A stretch of 64,000 bases of DNA from positions 372,001 through 436,000 of the forward strand of contig CAVYZU010000004.1 of NCBI GenBank assembly GCA_963772965.1, written 5' to 3'. The stretch is from AP-15 sp963772965 (GTDB lineage: Bacteria; Pseudomonadota; Alphaproteobacteria; ATCC43930; CGMCC-115725). The notes under the pieces were generated by a model that was given only the letters and a program-made list of their open reading frames with translations, ran no database searches and was not told the DNA's origin. Positions 27,371 through 38,236 of this stretch are shown here, in pieces. Each line of letters opens with the position of its first letter. The stretch's first letter is position 1. Both the position numbers and the translations under genes were made by a program.

Positions 27371-28237
27371 ATGTTGACCATCCGCAACCCAGTGGAATGG
27401 GGCGTTGACCAAGTCAAGCGCGCGGCCCTGGCGGTCGAGGAGGCGGGGCAGGCGGTTCATCGCGCGCAGACCGAATTGCACTCGCCGGCGCCGCGCGTTG
27501 CACGCATCCGCGTCGCCGATCTCAAAGGAGCGCTGCTTGCCGGGCTCGACGATTTCGCCCAGAGCCGCACCGACGTCATCGTCTTGTGCGTCGTCTATCC
27601 GGTGCTCGGCCTCGTCCTGTTTCGCCTCGCCGCCGGTCATCAGTTGTTGCCGCTGCTGTTTCCGCTCGCCTCGGGCTTTGCCCTTATTGGCCCGTTTGCC
27701 GCCATCGGCCTTTACGAGATGAGCCGCCGCCGCGAACAGGGCATGGCGATCGGCTGGGCCGATGCGTTGGGTGTCGTCCACTCACCGGCGATTGCCGCAA
27801 TCGTTCTGTTGGGCCTCGTATTGATGGCGATCTTTCTGTTGTGGCTGGCCACGGCCGAGGCGATCTATCTGCTGACGCTCGGCCCCGAAGCACCGGCCTC
27901 GGCGGGCGCCTTCATCCGTGACCTGTTCACGACCAGCGCCGGCTGGACGATGATCATTGTTGGGATCGGCGTCGGATTTCTGTTCGCGGTTGTCGTATTG
28001 GCGATTGGCGCGGTGTCGTTTCCGCTGCTCCTGGACCGCGCCGCCGGGCTCGACACCGCAGTAGCGACCTCGGTGCATGCAGTGCTCGCCAACCCCGGCC
28101 CGATGGCGCTATGGGGCATGATCGTCTCCGGTAGTTTGGTGATCGGTTCGATCCCGTTCTTTCTCGGACTGGTGGTCGTGATGCCGGTGCTCGGCCACGC
28201 TACTTGGCACCTCTATCGCAGTATTGTCCCACGCTGA
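27371..28237 (+). CDS. DUF2189 integral membrane protein
   Basis: 288 residues from an ATG with the strong site GGGAGGAAACGGCG. The cytoplasmic N-terminus includes PRVARIRVADLKGALLAGL, then about six transmembrane helices, with FPLASGFALIGPFAAIGLYEMSRRRE, the DUF2189 signature, in the middle. The last helix is followed by a short basic tail (HLYRSIVPR). The function of the family is unknown; members occur in proteobacterial inner membranes. It is divergent from the CoA-transferase gene, with about 280 bases of promoter-containing DNA between. Confidence 0.85.
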   Translation: MLTIRNPVEWGVDQVKRAALAVEEAGQAVHRAQTELHSPAPRVARIRVADLKGALLAGLDDFAQSRTDVIVLCVVYPVLGLVLFRLAAGHQLLPLLFPLASGFALIGPFAAIGLYEMSRRREQGMAIGWADALGVVHSPAIAAIVLLGLVLMAIFLLWLATAEAIYLLTLGPEAPASAGAFIRDLFTTSAGWTMIIVGIGVGFLFAVVVLAIGAVSFPLLLDRAAGLDTAVATSVHAVLANPGPMALWGMIVSGSLVIGSIPFFLGLVVVMPVLGHATWHLYRSIVPR

Positions 28238-28329
28238 GAGCCCGATTGTTTGACCGTTCGGCGACGAGGGGAGGGGAGAGCTTCGAACGCGGGTGCACGG
28301 CGATGTCCAGCGCGCGGGCGCCACGCTGC

Positions 28330-28719
28330 CTACCAATGCGAGATGATTTCGTATTCGGCCATATGGCTCGGCAGCGAACGCGAGCTGATCAGTCGAACCC
28401 CGGGGACCAGGTCGCCTGGCGCGATCCCGCGCGTGGATAAATCCTCCTCGATCACGAACACCGGAATCTTTCGCGTCTCGATCAGATCGATGACGTCATG
28501 GTCCATGCGCGGCGCCTGGGTCTGTTGCCATGCGCCGACCGTAAGGCCGGCGACGCCCTGCCCGGCGACGGCGTAATTCACAGCGTTTCCGCGCAAAACC
28601 ACAGTGTGCTCGGCGCCGGCGCCCTGCATCGCCGCGAGCAGCCAGAGTATCGTATCGTCCTGCTCTTCCATAACCGCCCGATAAGCCGACTCGACGATGT
28701 TCAGCGTCTTTTTGGCCAT
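28330..28719 (-). CDS. DsrE-family sulfur-relay-like protein (copy 1)
   Basis: 129 residues starting MAKKTLNIVESAYRAVMEEQ, with an upstream GAGGGATCAG site. The Rossmann-like DsrE/TusD core is seen in DDTILWLLAAMQGAGAEHTV and VVLRGNAVNYAVAGQ. A conserved Cys is not evident, so it may not carry persulfide itself. It is the last of three adjacent DsrE-type genes, nine bases after the previous one, so they form an operon. DsrEFH/TusBCD complexes pass sulfur in thiol oxidation and tRNA thiolation; a three-gene set of related subunits fits such a hetero-oligomer but no dsrC/tusE or dsrAB gene is present. Confidence 0.7.
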   Translation of the reverse strand: MAKKTLNIVESAYRAVMEEQDDTILWLLAAMQGAGAEHTVVLRGNAVNYAVAGQGVAGLTVGAWQQTQAPRMDHDVIDLIETRKIPVFVIEEDLSTRGIAPGDLVPGVRLISSRSLPSHMAEYEIISHW

Positions 28720-28727
28720 CTGATCCC

Positions 28728-29138
28728 TCACTTTGTCGGTATGGCGAGGACGTTGTCGGATGCTTCGCAGAACGCGTGGAAATCCGCCGGGGAGCCCCGA
28801 CGGGTATCGGCAACAAACTCGCCGACGCCGCGCTCGTCGACGCACATGCTGCAGTTAACCCAATCGACCTTGCCGCCATTATTCGCTGCGAGCGCGAGTA
28901 AGGCCACAACCTGGTCCTTTGTCGTCGGGTGATTTTCCTCGGCGAGGTTCTTGCCGTGCACCGGGTTTGGATGCGGTGCCTGTTTCGGCGAATGCCAGCC
29001 CGGCGGCCCCTTCGTAAGCGAACACATTGATTTTGTGTCCGCGTTGCGCCATGGCGCCGAGGATACGGAATGCAGTCGTCAGATTTCGGATTTGTAGGGC
29101 GGATCCATCAGCGCGATAGTGAAAGTCTTTCGCGGCAT
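28728..29138 (-). CDS. DsrE-family protein (copy 2), two frame changes
   Basis: Reading three frames in turn gives MPRKTFTIALMDPPYKSE, then LTTAFRILGAMAQRGHKINV and FAYEGAAGLAFAETGTA, then PNPVHGKNLAEENHPTTKDQ and WVNCSMCVDERGV, ending ASDNVLAIPTK. Together they form a complete DsrE-type protein of about 137 residues. The breaks lie near 29090 (one base missing) and near 28975. The Cys-X2-Cys in NCSMC is a candidate sulfur-carrying site. Nine bases separate it from each neighbour, so it is the middle gene of a three-gene DsrE operon. The frame changes may be sequence errors, since the protein is well conserved across them. Confidence 0.65.
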
Positions 29139-29147
29139 GTCCGTCTC

Positions 29148-29468
29148 CTAATGCCAGAGGGTTTTGTGCCCGGCTTCAAGGTGGTCGACGACCATCTCGA
29201 TCGGCGCGACCTCCACGCCATCGAGAAGTTTGCTAATGCCTCGCTGCTTAAGTGCGAAGTCGTCGGCAAGTATCTTGACGCCCGAGCCCACGAGCCCTCG
29301 CAGCTTCGGAGCCTCCGCTGACGGCCGCGCCGCCAAAACAGCATTTTGAATGAGGAAAAGCGTAACTCGATTGCCCGCTTCGACGAGCCCGCGCGCCAGC
29401 TCATAGTAGTACGCGACGTCGTTTGACTCGAATGGATCTCTTGATTCGATCAGCAAATATTCAGTCAC
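29148..29468 (-). CDS. DsrE-family protein (copy 3)
   Basis: 106 residues of DsrE/TusD type: MTEYLLIESRDPFESNDVAY, ARGLVEAGNRVTLFLIQNAV and SGVKILADDFALKQRGISK. No Cys is present, unlike the NCSMC-bearing neighbour, so it would be a structural subunit. It is the first gene of the three-gene set and is followed nine bases later by the second. Upstream lies a ~355-base gap before the divergent trp leader. Confidence 0.7.
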   Translation of the reverse strand: MTEYLLIESRDPFESNDVAYYYELARGLVEAGNRVTLFLIQNAVLAARPSAEAPKLRGLVGSGVKILADDFALKQRGISKLLDGVEVAPIEMVVDHLEAGHKTLWH

Positions 29469-29824
29469 GTCCGAGCTCTCCCCTTTTACAGCCTCTGCAA
29501 GCCGGTGATGTTACTACGAGGACAATTAACCATTCGCCCTCAACACCACGGCTTATGAACGCCGTCGCGGCATTGTCACAAAAGGTAGCTTGCGACTAAC
29601 TGATACACCCTTTTGGATTATCCCGGGCTTTTTATCGGGCAGGGTGCGTCGTGACATCGCGTTCGCCCTCCAATGAGCCAACGCAACCGGGCTCACTGTT
29701 ACGAACAGGCCATCCGGCATCGCATTCGAGCCGTTGACCGGCCGGCCGCGTCGAACTCAATTTGGCCTCACCTCATCTTCACGCACGATTGCGGCGGGGC
29801 AAACGATCTGCTAACAGTGCACGC
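29469..29824. other. Divergent intergenic region between the DsrE operon and the trp leader
   Basis: No gene recognised on either strand. It must hold the promoters of the DsrE genes (minus) and the trp transcript (plus). A TTGCGG...TAACAG arrangement just before the leader ATG is a weak candidate promoter for trp. No repeat or riboswitch was recognised. Confidence 0.4.
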
Positions 29825-29869
29825 ATGTTAATCTCGGTGCAGCGTAAAATTTGGTGGTGGCCCGTCTAA
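29825..29869 (+). CDS. trpL: trp operon leader peptide
   Basis: A 14-codon frame encoding MLISVQRKIWWWPV. Three consecutive Trp codons (TGGTGGTGG) near the end are diagnostic of a tryptophan attenuation leader. When charged tRNA-Trp is scarce the ribosome stalls on these codons and the downstream terminator does not form. It lies 126 bases before trpE(G), as in rhizobial and azospirilla trpE(G) genes. Confidence 0.9.
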   Translation: MLISVQRKIWWWPV

Positions 29870-29904
29870 TTCAGGTGGCCATTGTGTGATTATTTTCGAT
29901 AACG

Positions 29905-29937
29905 GCCGCCTCGGAATTCCGGGCGGCTTTCGCATTT
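29905..29937 (+). terminator. trp attenuator
   Basis: GCCGCC-T-CGG-AATT-CCG-G-GCGGC forms a strong hairpin followed by TTTCGCATTTT. The preceding GGTGGCC segments, next to the leader stop, can supply the competing antiterminator. It ends about 58 bases before the trpE(G) start. Confidence 0.85.
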
Positions 29938-29994
29938 TAGGAGCGAACTCCCCCCGGATCGTCCGAGGCCGCCCCGACGGGGAAGGAGGCTCGC

Positions 29995-32200
29995 ATGCAG
30001 GTCACGCGTTACGCCACCCAGGGCGGCGTCGCGGTAACCCGCGAAATTCGTGAAGAAAACTATCAGCCGGCTGACAACGCGCTCGCCCGAGCGCTCGACG
30101 AGCGGCGCGGCGTGCTTGTTTTCGTCGAGCTTCGAATTTCCCGGCCGCTACACGCGCTGGGATATGGGGTTTGTCGATCCGCCGCTGGCTTTGACGGCGC
30201 GCGGCCGGCATTTTGCGATCGAGGCGCTAAACCCGCGCGGCCGGGTCTTGCTGCCGGCGGTCGCCGGCGCGCTTGCCGAATTGCCGGCAACGCGGCTCGA
30301 TCATCGCGGCGAGCGACCGGATCGACGGCGAGATCGCTGAAAGCGACGACGCGCTTCTCCGAGGAACAGCGCAGCCGCCAGCCCGGTGTTTTCGGTGTTG
30401 CGCGCGCTGGTCGAGCTGTTCGCGCAGCGCGGAGGACCAGCATCTCGGGCTCTACGGCGCCTTCGGCTACGACCTCGTCTTCCAGTTCGAGCCGATGCGC
30501 GCTGCGACTGCCGCGCCCCGCCGACCAGCGCGACCTGGTGCTGTATCTGCCCGACGAGATCCTGATCGTCGACCATATGCGCCAGCAGGCGGCGCTCCAT
30601 CGCTACGAGTTCGAGTTCGGCGGCGCGCTCGACCGACGGACTTGCCGCGCGCCACCGCCGCCGCGCCCTATCGGCCCGACCGGGCGCCGGCAACGCCGCC
30701 GCCGAGAGCGACCACGGCCCCGGCGAATACGCCGCGCTGGTCGAGCGCGCCAAGCAAGCGTTCGTCCGCGGCGACCTATTCGAGGTCGTGCCCGGCCAGC
30801 TTTTCGCCGACGCTGCGCCGACCTGCCGAGCGTCGTGTTTCACCGGCTGCGCCAGGCCAACCCGGCGCCCTATGGCGCGCTGATCAATCTCGGCGATGGC
30901 GAGTTTCTGGTGTCGGCCTCGCCGGAAATGTACGTGCGGGTCGAAGGACGGCGGATCGAGACCTGCCCGATCAGCGGCACGATCGCGCCGCGGCGCGCGA
31001 CCCGATCGAGGACGCCGACGCGCATCCGCGAACTGCTCAACTCGAAAAAGGACGAGAGCGAACTGACGATGTGCACCGATGTCGACCGCAACGACAAGTC
31101 GCGGGTCTGCGGTCGCCGGGCAGCGTCAAGGTCATCGGCCGGCGCCAGATCGAGACTGTATTCGCGGCTGATCCACACCGTCGACCATGTCGAGGGCGAG
31201 CTGCGCGCCGGAATTCGACGCGCTCGACGGGTTTCTCAGCCATGCCTGGGCGGTGACCGTGACCGGCGCGCCGAAATTCTGGGCGATCCGCTTTATCGAG
31301 GAGGAGGAGCGCTCGTCGCGCCGCTGGTATGGCGGCGCGATCGGCCGGGTGACCTTCGACGGCAACATGAACACCGGGCTGACCCTGCGCACGATCCGCA
31401 TGAAGGACGGTATCGGCGAAGTGCGCGCCGGCGCGACATTGCTGTTCGACAGCGATCCCGACGCCGAGGAAGCCGAAACCCGGCTGAAGGCCTCGGCGCT
31501 GTTCGCCGCGATCCGCGGCAGAGCGGCGCCGGCTGCAACGCCGGCCGCAGCCTCGAGCGCAAGCAGGTCGGGGCCGCAAGGTGCTGCTGGTCGACCACGA
31601 GGATTCGTTCGTCCACACGCTGGCCGGCTATATCCGCACGACCGGCGCCGAGGTCGTCGACGCATGCGCCACGATTTGCGCGCGCCGCAGCTGCAGGCGG
31701 GGCGGTGCGCCCGATCTCGTCGTGCTGTCGCCGGGGCCGGGCCGGCCCGCCGATTTCGCGATGAAGCGAGACGCTCGATCTGCGATCGGGCGGTCGATCC
31801 CGGTCTTCGGCGTGTGCCTGGGCTTGCAGGGCATCGTCGAATATTTCGGCGGTGCGCTCGACGTGCTCGACGTGCCGATGCACGGCAAGCCGTCGATCGT
31901 GAGGGTTCTCGGCGGCCGGTTGCTGGGCGGTCTGCCAGCCGAGTTCACCGTCGGCCGCTACCATTCCCTATATGCCCGGCGCGCCGTGCTGCCCTCCTCG
32001 TTAACCGTGACCGCGGAGACCGCAGGACGGCAGTGATCATGGCGATCGAGCACATGGAGTTGCCGATCGCCGCGGTGCAATTTCATCCCGAATCGGTCAT
32101 GACCCTGCGCGACGAGGTCGGCATGCCGATTATTGCATCGATGTTGTTGACACTCGCCGCGCCGCGGGCGGTTCGGTCAGATCTCGCCGCGGAGAGTTGA
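29995..32200 (+). CDS. trpE(G): Fused anthranilate synthase TrpE(G), about fifteen frame changes
   Basis: The span equals one ~735-residue TrpE-TrpG fusion. The conserved protein is present but passes between frames roughly every 50-350 bases. Pieces in order: QVTRYATQGGVAVTREIREE, FPGRYTRWDMGFVDPPLALT, EDQHLGLYGAFGYDLVFQFE, LVLYLPDEILIVDHMRQQAA, EYAALVERAKQAFVRGDLFE, LVSASPEMYVRVEG, CPISGTIA, KKDESELTMCTDVDRND, LIHTVDHVEGEL, VTVTGAPKFWAIRF, GRVTFDGNMNTGLTLRTIR. The glutaminase part has LLVDHEDSFVHTLAGYIR, the nucleophile in VFGVCLGLQG and VQFHPESVM. It makes anthranilate from chorismate and glutamine. The leader and attenuator upstream are intact. Either this gene is dead or the sequence here is of poor quality; conserved catalytic residues favour the latter. 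Confidence 0.85.
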
Positions 32201-32211
32201 AGCGGAATTTG

Positions 32212-34093
32212 TCAGAACAAGCGGTCGAGGGTTTCGCTATGAATAGCGACCGGAAAGCGAGCCCGTAAGGTCCCGGCAAACTCGTCCCTCAGGTCGCTCT
32301 GAATGCCGGCCGTGACTTCGCGTGACAGATCGGCGGTATCCTTCGCCGTGGGTTTCGGCTCTTCCACTTTGGTCAGCTGTGCGACATAGGAGCCGGTTGG
32401 ATCCGAGATCGTAACGACGCCTCCGGGCTTGGCGGCAAACAGCTTGTCGACCAACGCGGGAGGCACCCCCGGCGTATTCTCGGCTTGGCGCCCGAACGGT
32501 GGCGAAGTCGTAGTCTTCAAACCTTTCGCAGCGGCAATCGTCGATAATTGCATTCCCGGCTTGACCTCGGCCGCCAGCGCCGCCGCTTCCTTCGCGACTT
32601 TGTTCTGCCGCTTTTCAGCCTGCCACGAGGTGATCGCCTTGTCTTTGACCTCGGCGAGCGGTCTGACCGATGGCGGCACAATCTTGTCGACATGCAAAAC
32701 AAAGATGGCGCCGTCATTGGTTTGAGTGACGCGGCTCGTGCGGCCCTCATCGGTGGCAAAGGCAAGTTTGAGCAGATCGGCGGGCGACAGTGGCAAATCC
32801 ACTTTTTTGCCGTCGCGACCCAGCCCCTTGTCATCGATGGAACCGATAACGGTCTTCTTTAGCCCGAATTGAGTGGCGGCCTCATCGAGCGTCGGCGCCG
32901 CCGGCGATCGCGTCGTCGACATGATTGGCAACCGTGTAGAGGCGATCGACCGCCTCGCTATGCGCCAAATCGGCCTGCAATTTTGCCTTCACCTCATTGA
33001 AGCTTTGGGTCGTCGGCGGGACGATTTTGGCGACCCGCAGGATGTGCCAGCCGAGCGGCGATTTGATCGGTTGGCTCGCCTTATCAAGCGGCAGGCCGAA
33101 GGCGACATCCGCCAGCTGCTGGGGCAACTCCTCCTTCTTGACGAGACCGAGATCGATCGTCTGAGGGTCCTGCCCGATCACTGTCCGCGCGACTTCGTTC
33201 CAATCTTTGCCAGCGGCGAGTGCCGCTTCGGCAGCCTTTGCTTTGTCTTCCGTGGGCGCCAAGATTTGTTGTACGTCGCGTCGTTCGGGCAACACGAACT
33301 CGTCCTGCCGCTGATCATAGGCGCTCTTTAGTTTGTCTTCGGGGATCGTGATCTTTTGGGCCAAGTCGGACGGGGTCAGTCTCGCCATGACAAAGCCGCG
33401 ATATTCGGGCGCGCGGAACATGTCCTGATGCGCGTCATAGAATTTGGTCAGCTCGGCGTCGCTCGGCTGCCCGATATCGCCAGCCCCGGCGATCGGCAAT
33501 GCCATGACATCGGCGACCCGTTTCTCATTGCGATATTGATAGAGGCGATCGGCGAGCATCTGCGGCGCCACCGCCCCCGCGCTTATCGCCGACAGTAGAT
33601 CGCTGCGCGGGATTTCGCGGCGGATGCGCTCGACGTACTGCGCCTCGGTCATATGGTTGGCCGCCAGCAACGCGTTGAATGCATTGCGGTCGAATACGCC
33701 GCCGGCGCCGCGGAACATCGGGTCTTCGGTGATCGCGTCGCGGATGAGGGCGTCGGATACGTCGAGTTGCATCCGCCGCGCTTCCTGGTCCAGCAAGCTT
33801 TCATCGATCAACTGCCCGAGCACTTGCTGGACTACGCCCATTTGTTTTGCTTGATGGAGGTCGACCGCGGTGCCGAGCTGCGTGCTCAGCCGCTCCAGCG
33901 CCGGCTGAAGGGCTGATTGCAGCGTCGCGGCGTCGATGCTCTGGCTGCCGACCGTGGCTATCGTCGTATCGGTCGGATGGTTGCGAAAAATATCGCCGAT
34001 GCCCCAGATCCCAAAGGTTAGGATCAGCAAGCCGAATAAGGCCTTGACGACAACCGACCCGGCCTTGGAACGAATAGATTGCAACATAGCCAT
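32212..34093 (-). CDS. ppiD: PpiD/SurA-type periplasmic peptidyl-prolyl isomerase, one frame change
   Basis: About 626 residues. An N-terminal membrane anchor (KALFGLLILTFGIWGIGDIF) is followed by a SurA-N-like chaperone domain (VGSQSIDAATLQSALQPALE, QVLGQLIDESLLDQEARRM) and a parvulin domain (QILAPTEDKAKAAEAALAAG, LGWHILRVAKIVPPTTQSFN). The frame changes near 32900, where AIAGGA should run into PTLDEAATQFGLKK; the rest forms the C-terminal chaperone lobe. It helps outer-membrane proteins fold as they leave the Sec channel. It is divergent from tpiA and convergent with trpE(G), the usual arrangement in this group. Confidence 0.85.
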
Positions 34094-34236
34094 GCGGCGA
34101 ACGGCCCGATACTAGCGGGGACGGAAGAATTGACCGGCTCCCGATACCGGTGGGATCGTGTTTGAATAAATGATAGGCAGGCGTCCGCGGGGCCGCAACT
34201 CTCCCCTCGAAGCCGCCGGGTAGGAGGCAGCTGGCT

Positions 34237-34983
34237 ATGACGGATCGCAAAAAGCTCGTCGCCGGGAATTGGAAGATGAACGGGCTGCGCGCCGACGGGC
34301 TGGCGCTTGTCGGGGAATTGGCGGGGCGAGCGCGAGCGGCGGGGGGCGCAGATAAGCTTGCATGCGATTTCCTGATTTGCCCCCCGGCGACATTGCTCGC
34401 GCTGATCCACGACGCACTCGCCGACAGCAGCATCGCGCTCGGTGGACAGGACTGCCACCCTGCGCCAAAAGGTGCGTTCACCGGCGATATCAGCGCCGAA
34501 ATGCTCGCAGATGCCGGATGCAGCCACGTGATCCTCGGGCACTCCGAACGGCGTCACGGTCATGGCGAGACGGATGCGTTGGTTCGCGAAAAGGTTGGCG
34601 CCGCCTGGCGCGCCGGATTGGTCCCGGTGGTTTGCGTGGGCGAAACCCTGGCACATCGCCAAGCCGGCGAGGCGGTGGCAACAGTGACGGCACAGCTCGC
34701 CGGGTCCCTACCCAAGCCCGATGCCGCGGGCGGAGTGATAATTGCTTACGAACCGGTCTGGGCGATCGGCACCGGCCTTAGCGCCAGCCTCGACGATATT
34801 GCTGCGATGCATGCGGCTATTCGCCGGGACCTCTCCGCCAAAACGCGTATTCTCTACGGCGGTTCTGTCAATCCGACCAATGCCGCGGCAATCCTTGCTA
34901 TTCCCAATGTTGACGGGGCTCTCTGCGGCGGCGCCAGCCTCGATGCCGATTCGTTCTGGGCCATTACCCGTTGCTGCCGATAG
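34237..34983 (+). CDS. tpiA: Triosephosphate isomerase
   Basis: 248 residues of a complete TIM barrel. Active-site motifs are present: Lys in VAGNWKMNG, His in ILGHSERR, Glu in IAYEPVWAIGTG, and the phosphate loops ILYGGSVNP and GALCGGASL. It interconverts dihydroxyacetone phosphate and glyceraldehyde 3-phosphate. It begins a run of housekeeping genes on the plus strand with secG 54 bases downstream. Confidence 0.96.
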   Translation: MTDRKKLVAGNWKMNGLRADGLALVGELAGRARAAGGADKLACDFLICPPATLLALIHDALADSSIALGGQDCHPAPKGAFTGDISAEMLADAGCSHVILGHSERRHGHGETDALVREKVGAAWRAGLVPVVCVGETLAHRQAGEAVATVTAQLAGSLPKPDAAGGVIIAYEPVWAIGTGLSASLDDIAAMHAAIRRDLSAKTRILYGGSVNPTNAAAILAIPNVDGALCGGASLDADSFWAITRCCR

Positions 34984-35036
34984 CGGGGGGTCGGCGGAAG
35001 CTGGTCAGGACCCCGGCGAACGGCTACATATCCGCG

Positions 35037-35447
35037 ATGATTTTTGTTTTGCTTGTAATCCACATCATGGTGGCGATCTCGCTGGTCGGCGTCGTGCTAT
35101 TGCAAAAAAGCGAAGGCGGTGCGCTGGGCATCGGCGGCGGCGGCATGTCCGGGTTTATGACTGGGCGTTCGACCGCGAACCTATTGACCCGGGCGACGGC
35201 GATATTGGCGGCGGCATTTTTTGCGACGAGCGTGCTGCTGGTTGTCATGCACAATCGAGCGCGCGCCCCGGTTTCGATCATCGATCAGGGCGCCCCGACG
35301 ATGCCGGCCCGACCTGTCATCCCGGCGGTGCCGACTACTCCGTCAGCGCCCGCTGCCCCCACCGGGTCAAAGCCTGCGGCCCCGGCTAAACCGGCGGCGC
35401 CCGCCGCTCCCACGCCGGCAACTCCAAGCGTCCCGCTCGCCCACTAA
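35037..35447 (+). CDS. secG: Preprotein translocase subunit SecG
   Basis: 136 residues. The SecG core is in the first 80: an N-terminal helix (MIFVLLVIHIMVAISLVGVV), the hallmark LLQKSEGGALGIGGG and GFMTGR, and a second helix (TAILAAAFFATSVLLVVMHN). A long Pro/Ala-rich cytoplasmic tail (PAAPAKPAAPAAPTPATP) follows, common in alphaproteobacterial SecG. It joins SecYE to aid protein export. The tpiA-secG-pyrG order is conserved in alphaproteobacteria. Confidence 0.93.
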   Translation: MIFVLLVIHIMVAISLVGVVLLQKSEGGALGIGGGGMSGFMTGRSTANLLTRATAILAAAFFATSVLLVVMHNRARAPVSIIDQGAPTMPARPVIPAVPTTPSAPAAPTGSKPAAPAKPAAPAAPTPATPSVPLAH

Positions 35448-35582
35448 ACCGCAGGGCTGTCGGACGATAACCTCCGCGGATGCTTGGAACGCCCCGCGGG
35501 CAACGCGCATGCGAGGCATGCACCCGTTCCACGCATGCATTTACCATGTAACCGGCTGGCGGATCGTGTATTAAGGGATTCC

Positions 35583-37211
<1,629 letters not shown>

Positions 37212-37270
37212 GATGAAATAGAATGGGGAGCGAGCTTTCGACGGATATTATCGCCGGTATTAATCTATTC

Positions 37271-37352
37271 CGTCTTCCCGGCGAAGGCCGGGACCCACTG
37301 ATCCGCCCTCGAGACGGTTGAAACGTGGATCCCGGCCTGCGCCGGAATGACG
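37271..37352. repeat. Inverted-repeat element between pyrG and kdsA
   Basis: Two ~28-bp arms (CGTCTTCCCGGCGAAGGCCG... and ...CGGCCTGCGCCGGAATGACG) are imperfect inverted copies around a 26-base centre. It is the same class of GTC-AT(T)CC(C)GGC palindrome seen upstream of lipA and at 43070-43110, a dispersed intergenic element common in proteobacterial chromosomes. Confidence 0.75.
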
Positions 37353-37374
37353 ATGACGGAGCGAGTTGGGGAGA

Positions 37375-38225
37375 ATGGAAGGTCAGGGGTACTTACGGCA
37401 GCGTCACGTCTCAGTTGGCGGCATCACGATCGGCAACGACCTGCCGCTGGTGTTTATCGTCGGACCGAACACGCTCGAATCGCGCGCGCACGCGCTGGAA
37501 ATCAGTGCGGCGCTGGCCGAGCTCGCGAAAAAGCTAAACATCCCGCTGATCTATAAGACCTCGTTCGACAAGGCGAACCGCTCGTCGCTGGCCGGCGCGC
37601 GCGGGATCGGGATGGAAGCAGGGTTGCCGATCCTCGCTGAAGTTCGCGAGCAGACCGGGTTGCCCGTGTTGACCGACATCCATGCACCCGAGCAGTGTGC
37701 GCCGGTGGCGGAAGTCATCGACATTCTGCAGATCCCGGCCTTCCTTTGCCGGCAGACCGATTTGCTTCTGGCCGCGGGCGAAACTGGCAAACCGGTCAAC
37801 ATCAAAAAGGGCCAGTTTCTCGCACCCTGGGACATCAAGCACGCCGCCGCCAAGATCGCCTCGACCGGCAACGAGCAGATCCTGCTGTGCGAGCGCGGCG
37901 CCAGCTTTGGTTACAACGCCCTTATTGTGGATATGCGGTCGCTGCTGATCATGGCCGAGACCGGCTACCCAGTCGTATTCGACGCGACGCATGCGGTGGC
38001 GCAACCGGGGGGCTCGGCGACCGTTCGGGCGGCGAGCGTCAATTTGCACCGGTGTTGGCGCGCGCCGCTGTCGCGGTCGGCGTCGCAGCAGTCTTTATCG
38101 AGACGCATCAGGACCCCGACCAGGCGCCGTGCGAGGGTCAGACGATGCTGCCGCTCAAGGTCTTGCCGGAATTGCTCGAAACCCTGATCACCCTCGACCG
38201 GATTATTAAACCCGGCCCGGCGTAA
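37375..38225 (+). CDS. kdsA: 3-deoxy-8-phosphooctulonate synthase, one-base frameshift
   Basis: About 283 residues after bridging one frame change near 38012. Motifs: VFIVGPNTLESRAHALEIS, PLIYKTSFDKANRSSLAGAR, PVLTDIHAPEQCAPVAEV, QIPAFLCRQTDLLLAA, VNIKKGQFLAPWDIKHAAAK, LLCERGASFGYNALIVDMRS and PVVFDATHAVAQPGG. The other frame then gives APVLARAAVAVGVAAVFIET followed by HQDPD. A missing G in CTCGGCGACC explains the shift. GPN, not GPC, at the metal position places it in the metal-independent class, as in E. coli. It makes Kdo-8-phosphate for LPS and is normally essential, so the break is suspect. Confidence 0.88.
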
Positions 38226-38236
38226 CCGCAGCTCCG

